DNA from: Yponomeuta sedellus
Lineage: Eukaryota > Arthropoda > Insecta > Lepidoptera > Yponomeutidae
Reading direction: 5' to 3'
DNA length: 64,000 bases
Assembly (NCBI GenBank): GCA_934045075.1
Contig: OW203745.1
Location: 16,309,768-16,373,767 of the forward strand
The position numbers and the translations under genes are program-made. The notes beneath the pieces were generated by a model, which did not search any database, was not told the DNA's origin, and saw only the letters and a program-made list of their open reading frames with translations. This document shows positions 42,544 to 55,900 of this stretch, piece after piece; within the stretch, counting starts at the first letter, position 1, and each line of letters opens with the position of its first letter.

Positions 42544-43614
42544 GTAACTGACATGATATTTTAAATAATTACTTCGATATTGACATAATGTAATATAGAA
42601 TTGTACTATAGAATTGACATTGCATGCTAACTTGACATTATATTTTTTTTATAATTTGTGTGCTGTAAGGCAAAATATGGAGCACAATCTTCTGCTGTAC
42701 ATTACATCTGTTTAATATACTTACCCATATTTAACAAATAAATTATTTTGAATTTTGAATTTTGAACTTCGTAGTGTAATGTTTTTTTTATTTCAGTGCA
42801 CATTTATTGCGAAGCTTTCAGCGATTTAGTTGTATTGCTAACGCAGGCTAAACACATGGCATAGCGAGATTTTTAATTGATTATTTATTGATTATGTTCC
42901 GAATCATATTCTTCAAGCAGTACCTACAATGATGTCATTCACTGCCAGTCGGGGGAACGTGTTTTCTGGATGTATAGTCAAATAAAAGTACAGAAAGAAA
43001 GAAATTACATTACATAAACTCACGCCTGTATCCCGGAGGGGCAGGCAGAGACCAGGAAGCCAATTCTCACTTAGCAAGTAATTCGTATACGACGGATTAC
43101 ACGGCCGATCGAATCTCAAGCGTGGTTCCGACCACACTTGAGTAAATACAGATTTGAACTTTACTTAAGTAGAGATTGCAACCCAAGTATCGTTCTCGAA
43201 TTAGCTCTTACTCAGTTGAGTCGCGCTTGATGAATCTCGACTCAAGTAACGTTCTAAAATTAAAACCGTACTCAAAACTAGTCTTAAGTAGGGATTGGCA
43301 CTTGAGTACGCTTCTGGAATACGGGCCTAAGGCTTATGACTTGAATTCTGCATAAAAAGTCAAGCGACAGCCAACTGTTTTCTGAAATCCATGCTACATT
43401 GAATTCGAATGAAAAATTAAATGTCTATTGACTCTGTCGAGTTATCTTATCTTTTTTGCGACAAATATCTCATCTTTCGAATGTTTTGCGTCTACGCTTT
43501 TCATTCGCACGGGCGAGAATCGGCTCCCAGGTCCTGAGTCCTGAAACCCAAGGACATTCAAAATATAAATTTCGATTATAAAATCCACCCAAACTGACAT
43601 ATTTCACATACATA
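42544..43614. other. LINE tail, LINE 3' end and repeat T
   Basis: 42640-42770 ends AATAAATTATTTTGAATTTT, repeated, a LINE 3' tail on the plus strand. 43017-43065 is the CGCCTGTATCCC LINE end on the minus strand. 43075-43520 holds repeat T and several 'acttgagtac'/'cttaagtag' words that repeat in both directions. No exon seen. Confidence 0.5.
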
Positions 43615-44045
43615 CATAACCTCACGCCTGTATCCCAAAGGGGTAGGCAGAGGCCAGGGACTGCCACTTCCCACGATCCTGACAGATCACCTTCGCTTCA
43701 TCAACGTTCTTAAGTCGTTGCATGCATGCACGCCGGTTCCGGGTACTTTTTATCTTTCCTTTTGCTATACATCCCCTACTTGGTCGATGTATGTCCGCCT
43801 GGGACGTCCCTTACCAACCCTTCCACTCACATTCGCAATATATACTTGTTTCGTCAATCTTTCTTCCTTCATTCTCTCCACATGTCCAAACCAACGCAAC
43901 ATTCCTTTCTCAATGCTAGTCACTACATCCTCTTTCAGTCCACAACGTTCTCTAATCAGGCTATTGCGTATCCTGTCATTCAAAGTAACACTACACATGT
44001 CAAACTTCTCAAGGACCTCATTTCTACTGCATTAATTCATGACAC
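43615..44045 (-). pseudogene. LINE reverse transcriptase C-terminus and 3' end
   Basis: The minus frame 43765-43998 reads SVTLNDRIRNSLIRERCGL, then MLRWFGHVERMKEERLTKQV and GRPRRTYIDQV. This is the 'RWFGHVERM ... GRPR-W' block at the C-terminus of insect non-LTR reverse transcriptases. It continues into the CGCCTGTATCCC 3' end. The rest of the polymerase is missing. Confidence 0.8.
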
Positions 44046-44629
44046 TGCATGATATATTTTACAAGATACATTTTGGTTTCGAGAGTTTGTCGGCAGGATG
44101 GACTTCAAGCGTAGAGGGAGTAATCTACTCTATCTACGACTTCAAGCCGTTATGGTTGTATTGATCCTCCTTCTACTGAGGGACTTATTTATTACCTAGA
44201 TAAGAAACACAAAAGCGTTTGTGCCACAAAGAACGAGGTTACTTAACTTAACCATTACTGCGTGAGTAGTGGTTTAGTTGGTCGACAGCCCCTCAACCTT
44301 TACATTCGGCCACTCTACTTGGTCATTTACCAAACCTTAATGTATTTTTATTTTTAACCGACTTAAAAAAAGGAGGAGGTTATCAATTCGGCGCCAATAT
44401 TACGTATTAATTAGATAACAGATTAGGGGGGCGATGTATTTCATCACTGAAGTAGTTTGTAGGTTCAACGGCAATTTAGCTTATTCGTCCTTCACTAAAA
44501 TGATACAAAACAAAACACCTAAACAAAGTTACTAAAAGCTTTCAGAACTCTTAGATCTGTTTGTTAGGAAGGTACCTGCAACGAAACGGGTACTTTTCAA
44601 AATATTTACTAACTAGTTATGTAAATTCG
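44046..44629. other. Unplaced sequence with one dispersed repeat
   Basis: 44350-44460 contains 'accgacttaaaaaaagg' and 'ggaggttatcaattcgg', a widespread insect repeat, also seen near 30000 and 58850. No exon. Confidence 0.45.
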
Positions 44630-44820
44630 TAAAAATAGTAGCAATACCACTCGCTAACTGTGAAGGAAATTATCGTGAGGAAACCTGAGTATCTGAGGTG
44701 TTCAAAAACCTCAGCGCTTGAAATTGCCAAACTGCGGGCACACGTGGTAATTAAGCCCATACTCTCTTTCTGAGAGAAGTCCTGGGCGGTGGGCGCACGC
44801 GGGACGTAACTACCTAAAAA
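44630..44820 (+). repeat. SINE B body and 3' end
   Basis: 'gcaataccactcgctaactg', 'atcgtgaggaaacctgag', 'ggcacacgtggtaattaag' to the end motif. The tRNA-like head is absent. Confidence 0.7.
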
Positions 44821-44949
44821 AATCACGAGGATAAAACAACGTAGTATTCAAAAACACACCATTAAGGCGCTTCGGAGTGCTAACTAGCGCTACCAATACC
44901 AATAGAAAAAAACATAACTTGTTTCATAATACGTTTTTATTTAAAATAC

Positions 44950-45120
44950 CTACTAGCTGTCCCAGCGAACTTCGTACCGCCTAACAGTCGATTCTTTATT
45001 TTTTTCTCTCCGTAAGAATCATCCTCGCACTTCAAGGAATATTCTAAAAAAAGATTTACCGAAATCGGTTCAGCTACTCTCGAGATTTGCACATACATTC
45101 AGCGATTCATTTTTATATTA
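44950..45120 (+). repeat. Element O, left part
   Basis: Starts 'actagctgtcccagcg' and continues with 'taacagtcgattctttatt', the uninterrupted counterpart of the copy split at 18738. Confidence 0.65.
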
Positions 45121-45130
45121 CCTATAGATT

Positions 45131-45329
45131 GAACATGAGAAATCTTAACATCTGTGACAATGACAACTGTTTTTAGAACTTACAGTCAAGAACCTAGGAC
45201 CAAAAACCAAGGACTTAAGCAGTTTCTGGCAAAAATTGCCGTTTTTAGCGGAATTCGATTAAAGTTCTAGCCTAATGAATGATTCTAGGTTCTAAAAATA
45301 GGTGTCACAGTTAAGATTTCTCATGTTTC
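45131..45329. mobile_element. 199-bp foldback/MITE
   Basis: AACATGAGAAATCTTAAC at the left and its complement at the right end form inverted termini of about 27 bp with a small gap. It ends about 190 bp from the splice donor of the LHFPL exon, inside that gene's first intron. Confidence 0.75.
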
Positions 45330-45517
45330 AGATGATTTGTTTTTCCGTTGGTGGATGGCGCTAGTCAGCAGCCCGAAGCTCCTTAGGGTATTTTTCCTGC
45401 GATCAAATCCAGGCCGTAGCTTCGGGGAAAGGGTTGGTGGGTAAAGTTGGGGGCGGCGGTTCGGGCGGTTGGGGGCGGTAAAGCTTCGGCTACCTACAAG
45501 TAGCATAATAAACTCAC

Positions 45518-45920
45518 CCGACAACAGCTGCAGCCACCCGCAGATGTGGAACACCGTGGTGGACTGGCAGAAGAAGAAGAGCAGCATCGAACAGATGGTA
45601 AACAAGGCCAGCGCCACGGCCAGCCCGACCAACACCGTCGCTATCTTGAACACTAGCCCGTTTATTGACAGGAAGTCATCGAGTCGCCCCTTGCAGTCCT
45701 CCAAGGCGTCGTCAGCCCTGCACACCTGCCACAGCCCGAACTTCCTAGGGTACTCCGTCTCCAAGTCCCCGATCCATTCCGGGGTGACGAATGCCACAAC
45801 ACTGATGATGGCATAGCAGATCGTGAATATAGCCCACAACACCCCGATGGCTTTGGAATTCCGGACGTAGTTGGTCGCGTACAAATGTGTCGAGTCCACG
45901 TATTCGATTTTTGAGCCCAT
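45518..45920 (-). CDS. LHFPL family protein, first coding exon (LHFPL3/4-like)
   Basis: LHFPL proteins are four-span membrane proteins; the 3/4/5 group includes partners of GABA-A receptors and of hair-cell transduction channels. This exon gives residues 1-134 plus one base. The signature RNSKAIGVLWAIFTICYAII (20-39) is the first membrane segment, followed by the extracellular loop with WIGD (49-52), FGLWQVC and EDCKG, a second membrane segment (about 91-117) and the start of the third (HICGWLQLLS). The splice donor is G/GTGAGT at 45517. Frame beyond that point is intron, although it stays open to 45321. Later exons (the fourth span and the 'YPDGW' region) were not found in the window. A PX-MIT gene starts 920 bp away on the other strand. 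The family is clear, the subtype is probable. Confidence 0.88.
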
Positions 45921-46840
45921 TTTTCCCTAAACTCGTTTGTAAACAGAACACTTTCAAGCTGCACCTCGCATTTTAGGGTTAGGTTCACGTTTGACACTTT
46001 TCTTTGACGGTTTGGTAAGCAAGGAGTTGGAAGTTAGAGGACTCTTTGGTGTGCACTTTTATGTTATTGTTTGTGACACGAAATGAGAGCTATTCGGCCT
46101 CGAGGACGATGGAAACACGACTTGACGCGGGGTCGCGCGCGCAACCTCTCACGACGCCCGCCATTCCTCGGAGTGGGGGGAGCCAATGAAGCCAACACAA
46201 CGGGCTGACCTAATGACTTTATTGTGGTTTTATACTCTACCAGGCACCACAAAGTTTCATTTCAATTGTTTTTAGTAGAATTTATAGGCATACCTTTTGT
46301 TGCTTGCTTTAGTTAAAACGTGTCTCATTATCCATACATCGACGTAATAACGTTTAGGACGAGTAACGCCATCTGGTAGATTTTTTTTAATAACAAAATT
46401 TAAGACTGTCTGACCATAGATGTCGTTACTAAATGCGCGCCATCTTTACGAAATATAATAACTAAAAGTTATTCCTACTTGCTACTAGATGTCGCAACTA
46501 AACAGTCGTCGCAAGTTTTTGCTACTCGACAACAGATGTCCGTTTAAAATCATGCAATTATTAACCTACCAAATTACGAAAGCACAGAACAAGCAATTTT
46601 TATTACTAGAACAGAAGATTTATAACGTGGTATTATCACGTTGGCATTTGTTTGTTTGACATTTTATAGCTGGCCAGCTGTCAGCGATTCGCGTTTTTTC
46701 TGTTTCTTTCTGCCAACAAGAAAGATTTAGCGAAAAAACAATTGCAATGTTACGAGGCATTGTGCAAATTCGCTTGCTGATATAGTAATTATAACATTGT
46801 GCGGTGATGTAGTGATTTCATTTCGCATAAACAGTGGAAA
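45921..46840. promoter_or_regulatory. Shared upstream region of two divergent genes
   Basis: 920 bp separate the LHFPL start codon (minus) from the PX-MIT start codon (plus). The LHFPL side is CG-richer (46080-46170). The PX-MIT side (46350-46560) carries repeated 'agatgtcg' and 'cgccatct' words. No TATA box at a usual place was seen for either gene. A bidirectional promoter is inferred only from spacing. Confidence 0.45.
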
Positions 46841-46933
46841 ATGTCCGGAAAAGATAAATGGGTTCGCCGGTTTTTGGTGGACGAGACTGCGAGACACAAA
46901 AATGGATTTACTATTTACAAAATTACATCTGTG
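46841..46933 (+). CDS. PX-MIT exon 1 (start codon)
   Basis: 31 codons from MSGKDKWVRRFLVDE to YKITSV; donor GTG/GTGAGT, phase 0. The ATG is the only one that leads directly into the PX strand, and the frame upstream is closed. Confidence 0.88.
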
Positions 46934-49900
46934 GTGAGTGTTTAGCATGTTATTTACTCAGAGAACATTTACACTTAAGTTAACAATCACTCTTTACAGC
47001 AGGATACCTTATGTTATGGAATATGTCTGTGGTACTGTTGGTAGGTTGGATGACTAATTTCGTAATAATTTTATTATGGTGTAGTATTAATCTCAATGTA
47101 TAATGAATAGATAATGCTTCATCAAACTTACAACTCAATGAAATTTTACTCACTAACCAAAGATTATGATACTTTACAATTATTTGTACACTAGCTGGTG
47201 CCCACGACTTCGTCTGTGCAGGATTAGTATTTCGAGTTGCTTAAATTAGCGTGGCGTAGAAAAGTACTAACATTAAAATTATCTCACAAGTAATTTATGG
47301 GTCGCATTTGAAAAATATGACACAATATCTTTATAAAACGTAGCCTATGTGTTATTCTGATGTATAAGCTATATTATTGTTAAGTTTGATTAAAATCCAT
47401 CCATCCATACTTACAAACTTTCGTGTTTTAAATATTAGTAGGATAAATGACATACTGCGATCCCCAACCCGCATACCATTATGGGCATTACACGCCAATG
47501 ATATCACAACGGGAGAGCTATGTCCAGCAGTGGACTAATATAGCCTGAAGAAATAGAAGAAGAAATTACATACACTCACGCCTCTATCTCGATGAGCACC
47601 AACTACCCGTCTCAATTTCTCCTTCAGCAATCTTTCCGATTTAAGGTTGCCTGGAAGAAATTGCTATCAGCAATAAGGCCGCCAATTGTACCTCTTCTTT
47701 TGTAACTGTTGTTTCTGTAATTATTTTCTGGTGTGTACAATAAAGAATATTCTTATCTTATCTTATTCTTATCTCGGGGTATGCAAACCCCTGGGTTTTC
47801 CACTTGGCTTGATACTGCCAAACCTGTTCATCAAAATACATTAATTTAATTACTTGTTTCAACTTTCTGCATGCCATTGGCTCATTTTTATCATATTCTC
47901 ATTAGGTACCAAACTTATGGCCAGTTTCTGTTTTAAGAATTTTGCTAAGTAAATAGTTAACTGCAGTCTCTTCAAATTACCCAGAAAAGAGTGGGACAGA
48001 ATGTTATCAAGTATTTCCTTAGTGGAATTCTCAATTCAGAAACTGGCTCTAAGAATGTACTTTCTTGAGAAATGTTGAATAAGATCTCTATTATTGTGGA
48101 ATCTGTTACATAACATAATTATAAAGTAATTTTACATGTTCTTTTATATTAAGTATGTATTCTAACACTTAAAACCTGAACTCCATCTAAAAATAAATCC
48201 TTCTCTCTTAGTATCTCAGGGGTCACTTCACCATTCTAGTGTGGGAGTGAGTTGACAAGTCACTGTATAAAGTTGATCTGGTAAATTAACCTCTCTGCAT
48301 TCAATTGGAATAGATTTATTTGCAGTGGTGAAGTGTTTTCAGCAGAATCAGGTATGTATAGATCTATTCCAATCTTGAGTTACCTATAATTTTATACTGA
48401 TATTGAGAATAGAAAGGTAAAAGACACAATGTTTGTGACTCAAAAAATATTTTTTCAGAACACATCTATTCCCTCCCCTTTGGGATACAAGTGTGCTCAC
48501 ACTTGTATCCCTTGTATCCCAAAAATATTTATGTAATGTATGTAAATCTATTCTTCAGTGAATGTAAAACGCTCTACATCCTTGCAGTCCAATCACACAA
48601 AACTTATTCAGTTAGTTAAATGTTGGCAGAGCCCATAAAAACTTTAAAACCGCAGCTCATTTAAAATTAAAAGCAAATTAACAACCGTGAAATTCAGAAG
48701 AAACCACCTCATTTCAAATTTACAATTAAAATTATTGGATCAAGTTTCTCATTTTTATTTCATTTTGGCTTCATATAATAGATAGAGCGCTGGCACGGAT
48801 AGCCAGAGGTCGCGGGTTCGAATCCCGGCATGGGTGGAATTTTTAGCCTCTAAATAGGTTTTTAAAATTGTCCTTAGCACGGGTTAGTGCATTAAAAATA
48901 AAAATAGTATTACCTTAAGTTAGACCTAAGATTTACGCACGTAGCTTATAGTTGAGTTAGCTCACAGAATAGATAATACTATAAAAATTAGGATTTCTTA
49001 GCTGGTTCAACAATAGTAGCCGTATTTATTTAAAAGAAGGATGTCCATTTAACATTTTGTTCTAAAAAAAATCTTCAACCTTCTTCACTAACAATACTGA
49101 CAATCTGTAAAAAAGTGCATGAAGGCCAAATCTTTTTTACAAGCGACGACTTGAGGAACGTTGCATAAATGCCTAACAAGGTTTCTCTCAACCCAGACGA
49201 ATAATAAAAATTACAGAACCATGACGTTTGTGTGCTCTTTGTTGTAAACAAAAGAGAAAATATTCCACTGCCACCACCTACGTCAATTTCAAGTGGCATT
49301 TTACTCATTTTATTTTTAATCGTTTTAAGCCTTGAAAAGCGCGTCCTTTGTTTTTAAACATCGTTCGTTATCAACCCTTGTATGTCCCCACTGCTGGGGC
49401 ACGGGCCTCTTTCTGCATCGTAGGAAGGTTAGGCCATACTCCACCATAGGAGCCAAGTCCGGGTTGGTGGAGGATTGTAAAACAGTGGCGGAACTTTCCG
49501 TCAGATGTTATCAAGAAGCTCATAAGGCCGCTGACGTGGCTTAACGACTGTCATGACATGACAGCTGGCACCGACGGCTTAACGTGCTCTGCGAAGCACG
49601 GAAGCGCTCGGAAAAATGCCACTAGCGTAGCATAGCTATATACTGCAGTCTTAGCATAGATAGATGAATGTTTATTCTATTATCGAATTAGACTATAGCA
49701 GTCTTACCCCCAGTTTCTCGTACTCTAACAATCTGTTTTTTTGTATGCACTTTGGCCAACTGAAAGCTGTTAACAGCACATTAACGCCTTGTTAGTGTAC
49801 CAAAAACCGGAGCTTAGCTAATGTTTTGTTTAGTACATATTAGCTTTTTATTTATAGAATTTCCTATTTTATCCTGTACTTAAATACGTATCTGCTTTAA

Positions 49901-52900
49901 CTCCTGCCCAAAATTACAAGCTAAGAGCTGGAGAGTGCTGAAAATTGGTTACTACTTGGTAAATGAAACATTAGCTGGAACTCTCTAGTTGCCGATTGGC
50001 CGGCCAAGTCCGGATTGGTGGAGATTGCAAGACTAGTGGCTATTCTTACTGTCTGTCAGCTAGTGCTTCTGACCTGGCTTAACGACTGCCATCTAACGAC
50101 GACAACCGGCAACGAAGCCGGTAACGTGCCTTGCGAAGCACGGAACCGCTCGGAAAAAAGCCACTAAAACGTTAGTCATAGCCGGTCACCCGTCCATGCA
50201 CTGAATGCGCTTCAGCAACTCTCCGTCGTAGGTTGTCTGGAAGAAATTGCACTTAGCAATAAGGCCGCCAATTGTACTGTATCTTTGTGATTATTTTACA
50301 TAACAAACAAACATTTGTTTTCTTCCTGGTGTACAATAAAGAATATTGTATTATTTATTAGCGAAGCGAAACCCTGGTGTCTGCCTACCCCTCTGGGATA
50401 CAGGCGTGAGGTTATTTATGTATGTATCTTATCTTACGTTGCTTAACCTTAGTGATCGTTTGAGATCACTCGGGCGGCCGGGGTTACGAGCGCTTTTTGT
50501 ACTTTACTGTTGAATTTAACATTAAAAAGTTATAATTACTTTGCTGAATTCCGCCAAAAATCCCACAAGCACCATGCGGTTAGCTAATGCACCGCCCTCC
50601 CTCCCACTTTTTCAAGCAGAAGCAAGACACGAACACACCACAACCAACACCAATACTTGTGTGAGAAAACACGCGACGCGTTTCGCCTCTAACACGAGGT
50701 TCAGGCTCCCAAATGCAAGTGGAATTTAAGGCTCGGCTCCTCTGTCCTCGCAGCTGTTCCCGCTGACCTCTCCCGAGGCCGGCACCATAGTGAGCGTGTG
50801 GAAGCGGTTCAGCGAGGTGCAGCGCCTGCGCCGCGGCATGCGGGCGCTGCACGCCGGGCTCGCCCTCCCCGGGGACTGCCCCAAGCTGCCCACAAGGAGT
50901 TTCTTCAGGAGATTCGACGCTGAGGTGGGTACATCGCATCATCACATCACAATTCACACTAATATTCTTCTTCTTCGGGCTATATTATGTAGTCCACTGC
51001 TGGACATAGCCCTCCCCTAATGAGCGCCATAGCGCCCTGTCTTCAGCTTGCCGCATCCAGCATCTGCCGGCAGTTTTTCGCAGATCGTTATCCCACTTGA
51101 GTGCTTAGTGCGAGTTTGACCGATCCAATCGAATAACTTTACTAACGCGTTAATCGAGCATCGAGTAGTGAGTATGAGTAAGTTAACCGTTCGAACTGGC
51201 AAAACGCTGTCACAGTACAACTCGCACCCACGTTTATTCGTGTTTTGGCTAGTAAACGTGTTCACTTCTCAACGTAAACCATTACAACTCGCACTCAGCA
51301 ATTTTAATTTCCATACTTGTCGCTAGGTGGCGCTTCCTCGATGCCATACAAATATGAGTTTACGTTAACGCGATCGAGTAGTTAAAAAACTCGCACTAAG
51401 CACTCTGGTCGGAGGGCGTCCTACACTACGTTTGCCGAGTCGCGGCCTCCACTCAAGAACACGTTTACTCCAACGGTTGTCGGTTCTTCGCGAGTTATTG
51501 CCAGCCCAGTCAGCCCACTGCCACTTCAGCTTGCTGATTCTCTGAGCTATGTCGATAACTTTTGTTCTCTGTCGGATAAACAACACTAATATTATAAAGG
51601 CGACAGTTTGTCAGTGTCGATATCAACCCTTGTATGTCCCCACTGATGGGGGCACGGGTCTCTTCCTACACCGCAGGAAGGTTAGGCCATACTCCACCAC
51701 CGGGGCCAAGTCCAGATTGGTGGAGGACTGTAAGACAGTGGCGGGTCTTTCTGTCAGATGTTATCAAGTCGCCCATAAGACCGCTGACGTGGCTTAACGA
51801 CTGTCATGACATGACAGCCGGCACCGACGGCTTAACGTGCCCTGCGAAGCACGGAAGTGCTCGGAAAAATGCCACTAGCAGCAGTCACGGGACGGTCACC
51901 CGTCCTGCACCTGACCGCTCCTGTTGTTGCTTAACTCGAGTGATTGGAAATAATCACTCGATTCGACTAGGCCCCGAGCGCTTCGTGGTGGGTTTGTTGG
52001 GTAAATATTGATAAAACACATTGGCCTTTTGCATCTACGTAATGAGATGATTTATACAGCGTCCAGTGGCATCTTCACTCACACTAGATGGGCGAAGGGA
52101 CCACTCGGATGCTGTAGTGCCTGGGACATGGTTTTTATAGATGGTGTAGGCTTGCCTAGCACCATCCTGACAGCTTAGTCGGCTTAGCCCACAGGAAAGA
52201 CTAGTCAATACGTGTAGAGCGCGAACCATGCCGCGGGTTTCCTCACGATGTTTTCCTTCACAGTGTGTGTGTTATTGCGGCTACAAATTCGCAAATGTAC
52301 ATAACTTTAAAATTAAACAAAGTCATTGGTACATGCCCGCACTGGGGATCGAACCTGGGTCTCACTCTTGCGAGTTCATTGTTCTACCCACTGAGCTGCC
52401 GCCCGCTTAATAAGATAAAACACATAGACTAGAAAATAGTAATACCTACTGGTTAAGGAGTTAGTGGGCTAATGGCACGGTATTGTACATTACTTCAGAT
52501 GCAAGAAGCGCTCATGGCCTAGTCGAACCGAGTGATTGGAATCAACCACGTGAGTTTAGCAACAAAAGGCGCGGTCAGGTGCAGGATGGGTGACCGTCCC
52601 GTGACTACCGCTAGTGGAATTTTTTCCGAGGAAGCCGTGCTTCGCAGGGCACGTTAAGCCGTTGGTGCCGGCTGTCATGTTATGGCGTCTTGATAATTTC
52701 TGACAGTAAGGCTCGCCACTGTCTCACAATCCTCCACCAATCCGAACTTGGCCCCCGTGGTGGAGTATGGCATAACCTTCCCGCGATGCAGGGTGAGACC
52801 CGTGCCCTAGCAGTGCGGACATACAAGGGTTTATAGCGATATCGATTTAATTACCATAATTAAATAAATGGACTATAGAACTCGTATACCAGCGGCTCTG

Positions 52901-55900
52901 TTATATCAGTGAACCACTGACCTACCCTGAAGCCGGGATGTGTAACATAAAGAACACGTGGAATCGGTTTCGCGGACTTCCAGAACTTCACTCAATTCAA
53001 TTCAATTTATTTCAACGTAAAGAATTTACATTCTGTTTGCTGAATGTCAAAATACAATGTAACATGAAAGTGAAAGCCGCCACCTTCGGGCCGTAATGTA
53101 GTGGAGAAAAAGGCAGCGGGAAAAAAAAAACTCCCCTCTGACCATCTTTTCTCAAGTCTTAAATGTAATACATTAGATACCACTTATACGCATAAGATTC
53201 CATGATTGCCATTAATAACTTTAAATGTTAAGGCATTATTAAATATATATACTTTTTTACATAGGCCGTGAAAACATGACAAGTGCTGCGGCCAGACACA
53301 CGAACAGCACTCGTTCACGAGCATTACGCAGAGGTCAGCCATCATCAGTCTCAACCATTTTGGAGGGAGATAGATGACCCGGCCACCACGCCACCATTCG
53401 AATGGCCTTTAGCAAACCTGCAGATTAAGTTTTTGTCAGTTATAGAATGTATGATATATTTACTAATATGCAATCACGTCGTCTGTACAAACTTAAATTA
53501 AAATATGACATACGTAACTAACACTGAGGATTGCAGTGATTCGGTTGCTACATATAAAGTATTTATTTAATAACTATGATTTACTCGTTGTGGAATTGGT
53601 CTACTGCCAAGGGCTTACATCATTTATAAAGTCATCTATTCTATAATAGGCCTTATCACACAGCGCCTTTTTAATGAAATTTTTAAATTTGCTTTCAGGC
53701 AGGGATAGAATATGTTCTGGAATTTTATTGTAAAAACGTACACTTACTCCTACAAAAGATGCATTTACCTTGGCTAATCTGAATTTAAATCTCAAGTCTA
53801 ACTCAATTCAACTCAAACCGCTCAAGATCAACGTCGGTTGTCGACGCGGAGTTTTTTTGAAATACTTAAGTAACGTTCTGTCCCGCTCTTTGCTGGGAAA
53901 TTCGAAGAGACAGCACTGCTGTTAAGTGTTTACTTAGCGAAATTATCAATTCAGAAATTGGCCTTAAATCCCTTAAACCTTATTCATATTTGAGTCTGTT
54001 CCCTAACCGTCGCCTAATGTTAAAATGTTCAAGCTACTTGACCAGTCCCTCGCTATAGTCCCGCACTATAGTCTGTAGTGAAGGGGTCACCGGTAAAAAT
54101 TGTCGTTCTATTACATAAACCAATTATACAATTTTTATTTTTCATGCACTAACCCGTGCTAAGGACAATTTTAAAAACCTATATAGAGGCTAAAAATTCC
54201 ACCTATGCCGGGATTCGAATCCGCGACCTCTGGCTATCCGTGCCAGCGCTCTATCCAACTGAGCTAACGGGCGACTCACCGGCATCAGTGAAATTTCGAA
54301 CCTCTTTCGAAAACCTAACTGCAAAGTAGGTAGTCGGGGCTGTAAGTGATGCAATTGACTTAAGCCAGATGTCGCTGTACGTAATACAGAGAATAGTGTA
54401 AAGAGGTTCGAAATTTCACTGAGGCCGGTGAGTCGCCCATTAGCTCAGTTGGATAGAGCGCTGGCACGGATAGCCAGAAGTCGCGGGTTCGAATCCCGGC
54501 ATAGGTGGAATTTTTAGCCTCTAAATAGGTTTTTATAAACCAATTAATTTTCAACCATCACATACTCTTTTTAACTTTGTGTAAAGTGGTTTAAATATTT
54601 TTAACTTTGCTTTAAAATATACAGAATTACAAATCACATTGCAGACATGCTAAATTACCTCATTACGATTGCTTTATTCTAAGCATAATTTAAAAGTCTA
54701 CTTAAGTAGGAATGTGGTCAGTTTTAATTACAGATTCAGCTAAGTATGTGAGAGGTGATTCTTAAGTGAAGACAAAGAGTCTAGACCTTACTGCTTACAT
54801 TATGGGATTGAATATTATTTTCATTGTGTATTAATCTAGGTTGTTATTATGACCACACGAGGATCATATTCCGACCACACCTCGTCCTTGACTCGAAGTA
54901 CTAAAATCCTGAACTTGGATCACACTGTTGTATAATGACAATGTACGGCAAAATCAGTCGCTCATCAAGCCGCCCATAAGGCCTTTGACATGGCTTGACG
55001 ACTGCCATTACATGACAGCCGGCGCCAACGGATTACCGTACCTTGCGAAGCACATTATAATATTACTTAGATTTATGAAATCGTGATTGTATCCTTTTTT
55101 TGTTTGTGCCATAAATTGTTATCTATCTATCTCTATTTATTCGTTGCTAATATCGCTTCAGGTGCTGCAGGAGCGGTGCCAGGCGATCAAACAGCTGCTC
55201 GAGTTTATCGCCGAACACCGACTGCTCTTCGCCAGCACTGAGTTCGTCAACTTTCTGCAGGTTTGTGGTGAAAACGTTGCAGTTTACCAATACCGACAAA
55301 AGGGAGTTCGTGGTGTGGGAAAACATATACATTTTTTAGATAAAAATCAGAAACACCATTATACCCTCTAATATCTTTTTCGCAATCTCCTCCCTCTCTA
55401 GTCTCTCACATCAATTCAATCCTAGTGGTAGAGCGTATTGGAGTGCAGACGTGTTTTATTTAGTCTATGGTTACGTTTTTCCTTGTAAAATCTCCACCGC
55501 AGACTATTTTAGTAATCGTTATTATTATCGGCTCGGGTAGACAATTGTCGGAACTCTTTGCAATGACAGCCTTTCCGCACTTGTAATGAAATATACAATT
55601 TTATCCCTTAACTTAAAGTTCCAAGGATTTTGCTGAAAATCAGCGTCGGCAGTGGAGCATGTTCCCTGGTGACTTTAAGCTGAGCATAAGGCCTTTTGCC
55701 AAATTTAGTTCTTAAGACATTTTCTCAGTTATTGTACCTTGTTTATTTATTTTTCGTTGGCAATAAAAACTAAAAAACCTATTTAGAGGCTAAAAATTCC
55801 ACCCATGCCGGGATTCGAACCCGTGACCTCTGGCTATCCGTGCCAGCGCTCTTTCTAACTGAGCTAATGGGCGACTCACCGGCATCAGTGAAATTCACTT

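Noticed and set aside
45321..45517. LHFPL frame continuing beyond the splice donor
   Set aside because: A consensus donor G/GTGAGT falls where the third membrane segment should continue, and the residues after it do not resemble LHFPL proteins.
50580..50957. 125-aa minus-strand frame over PX-MIT exon 2
   Set aside because: It is the antisense shadow of a GC-rich exon that fits the PX domain on the plus strand with correct splice sites.
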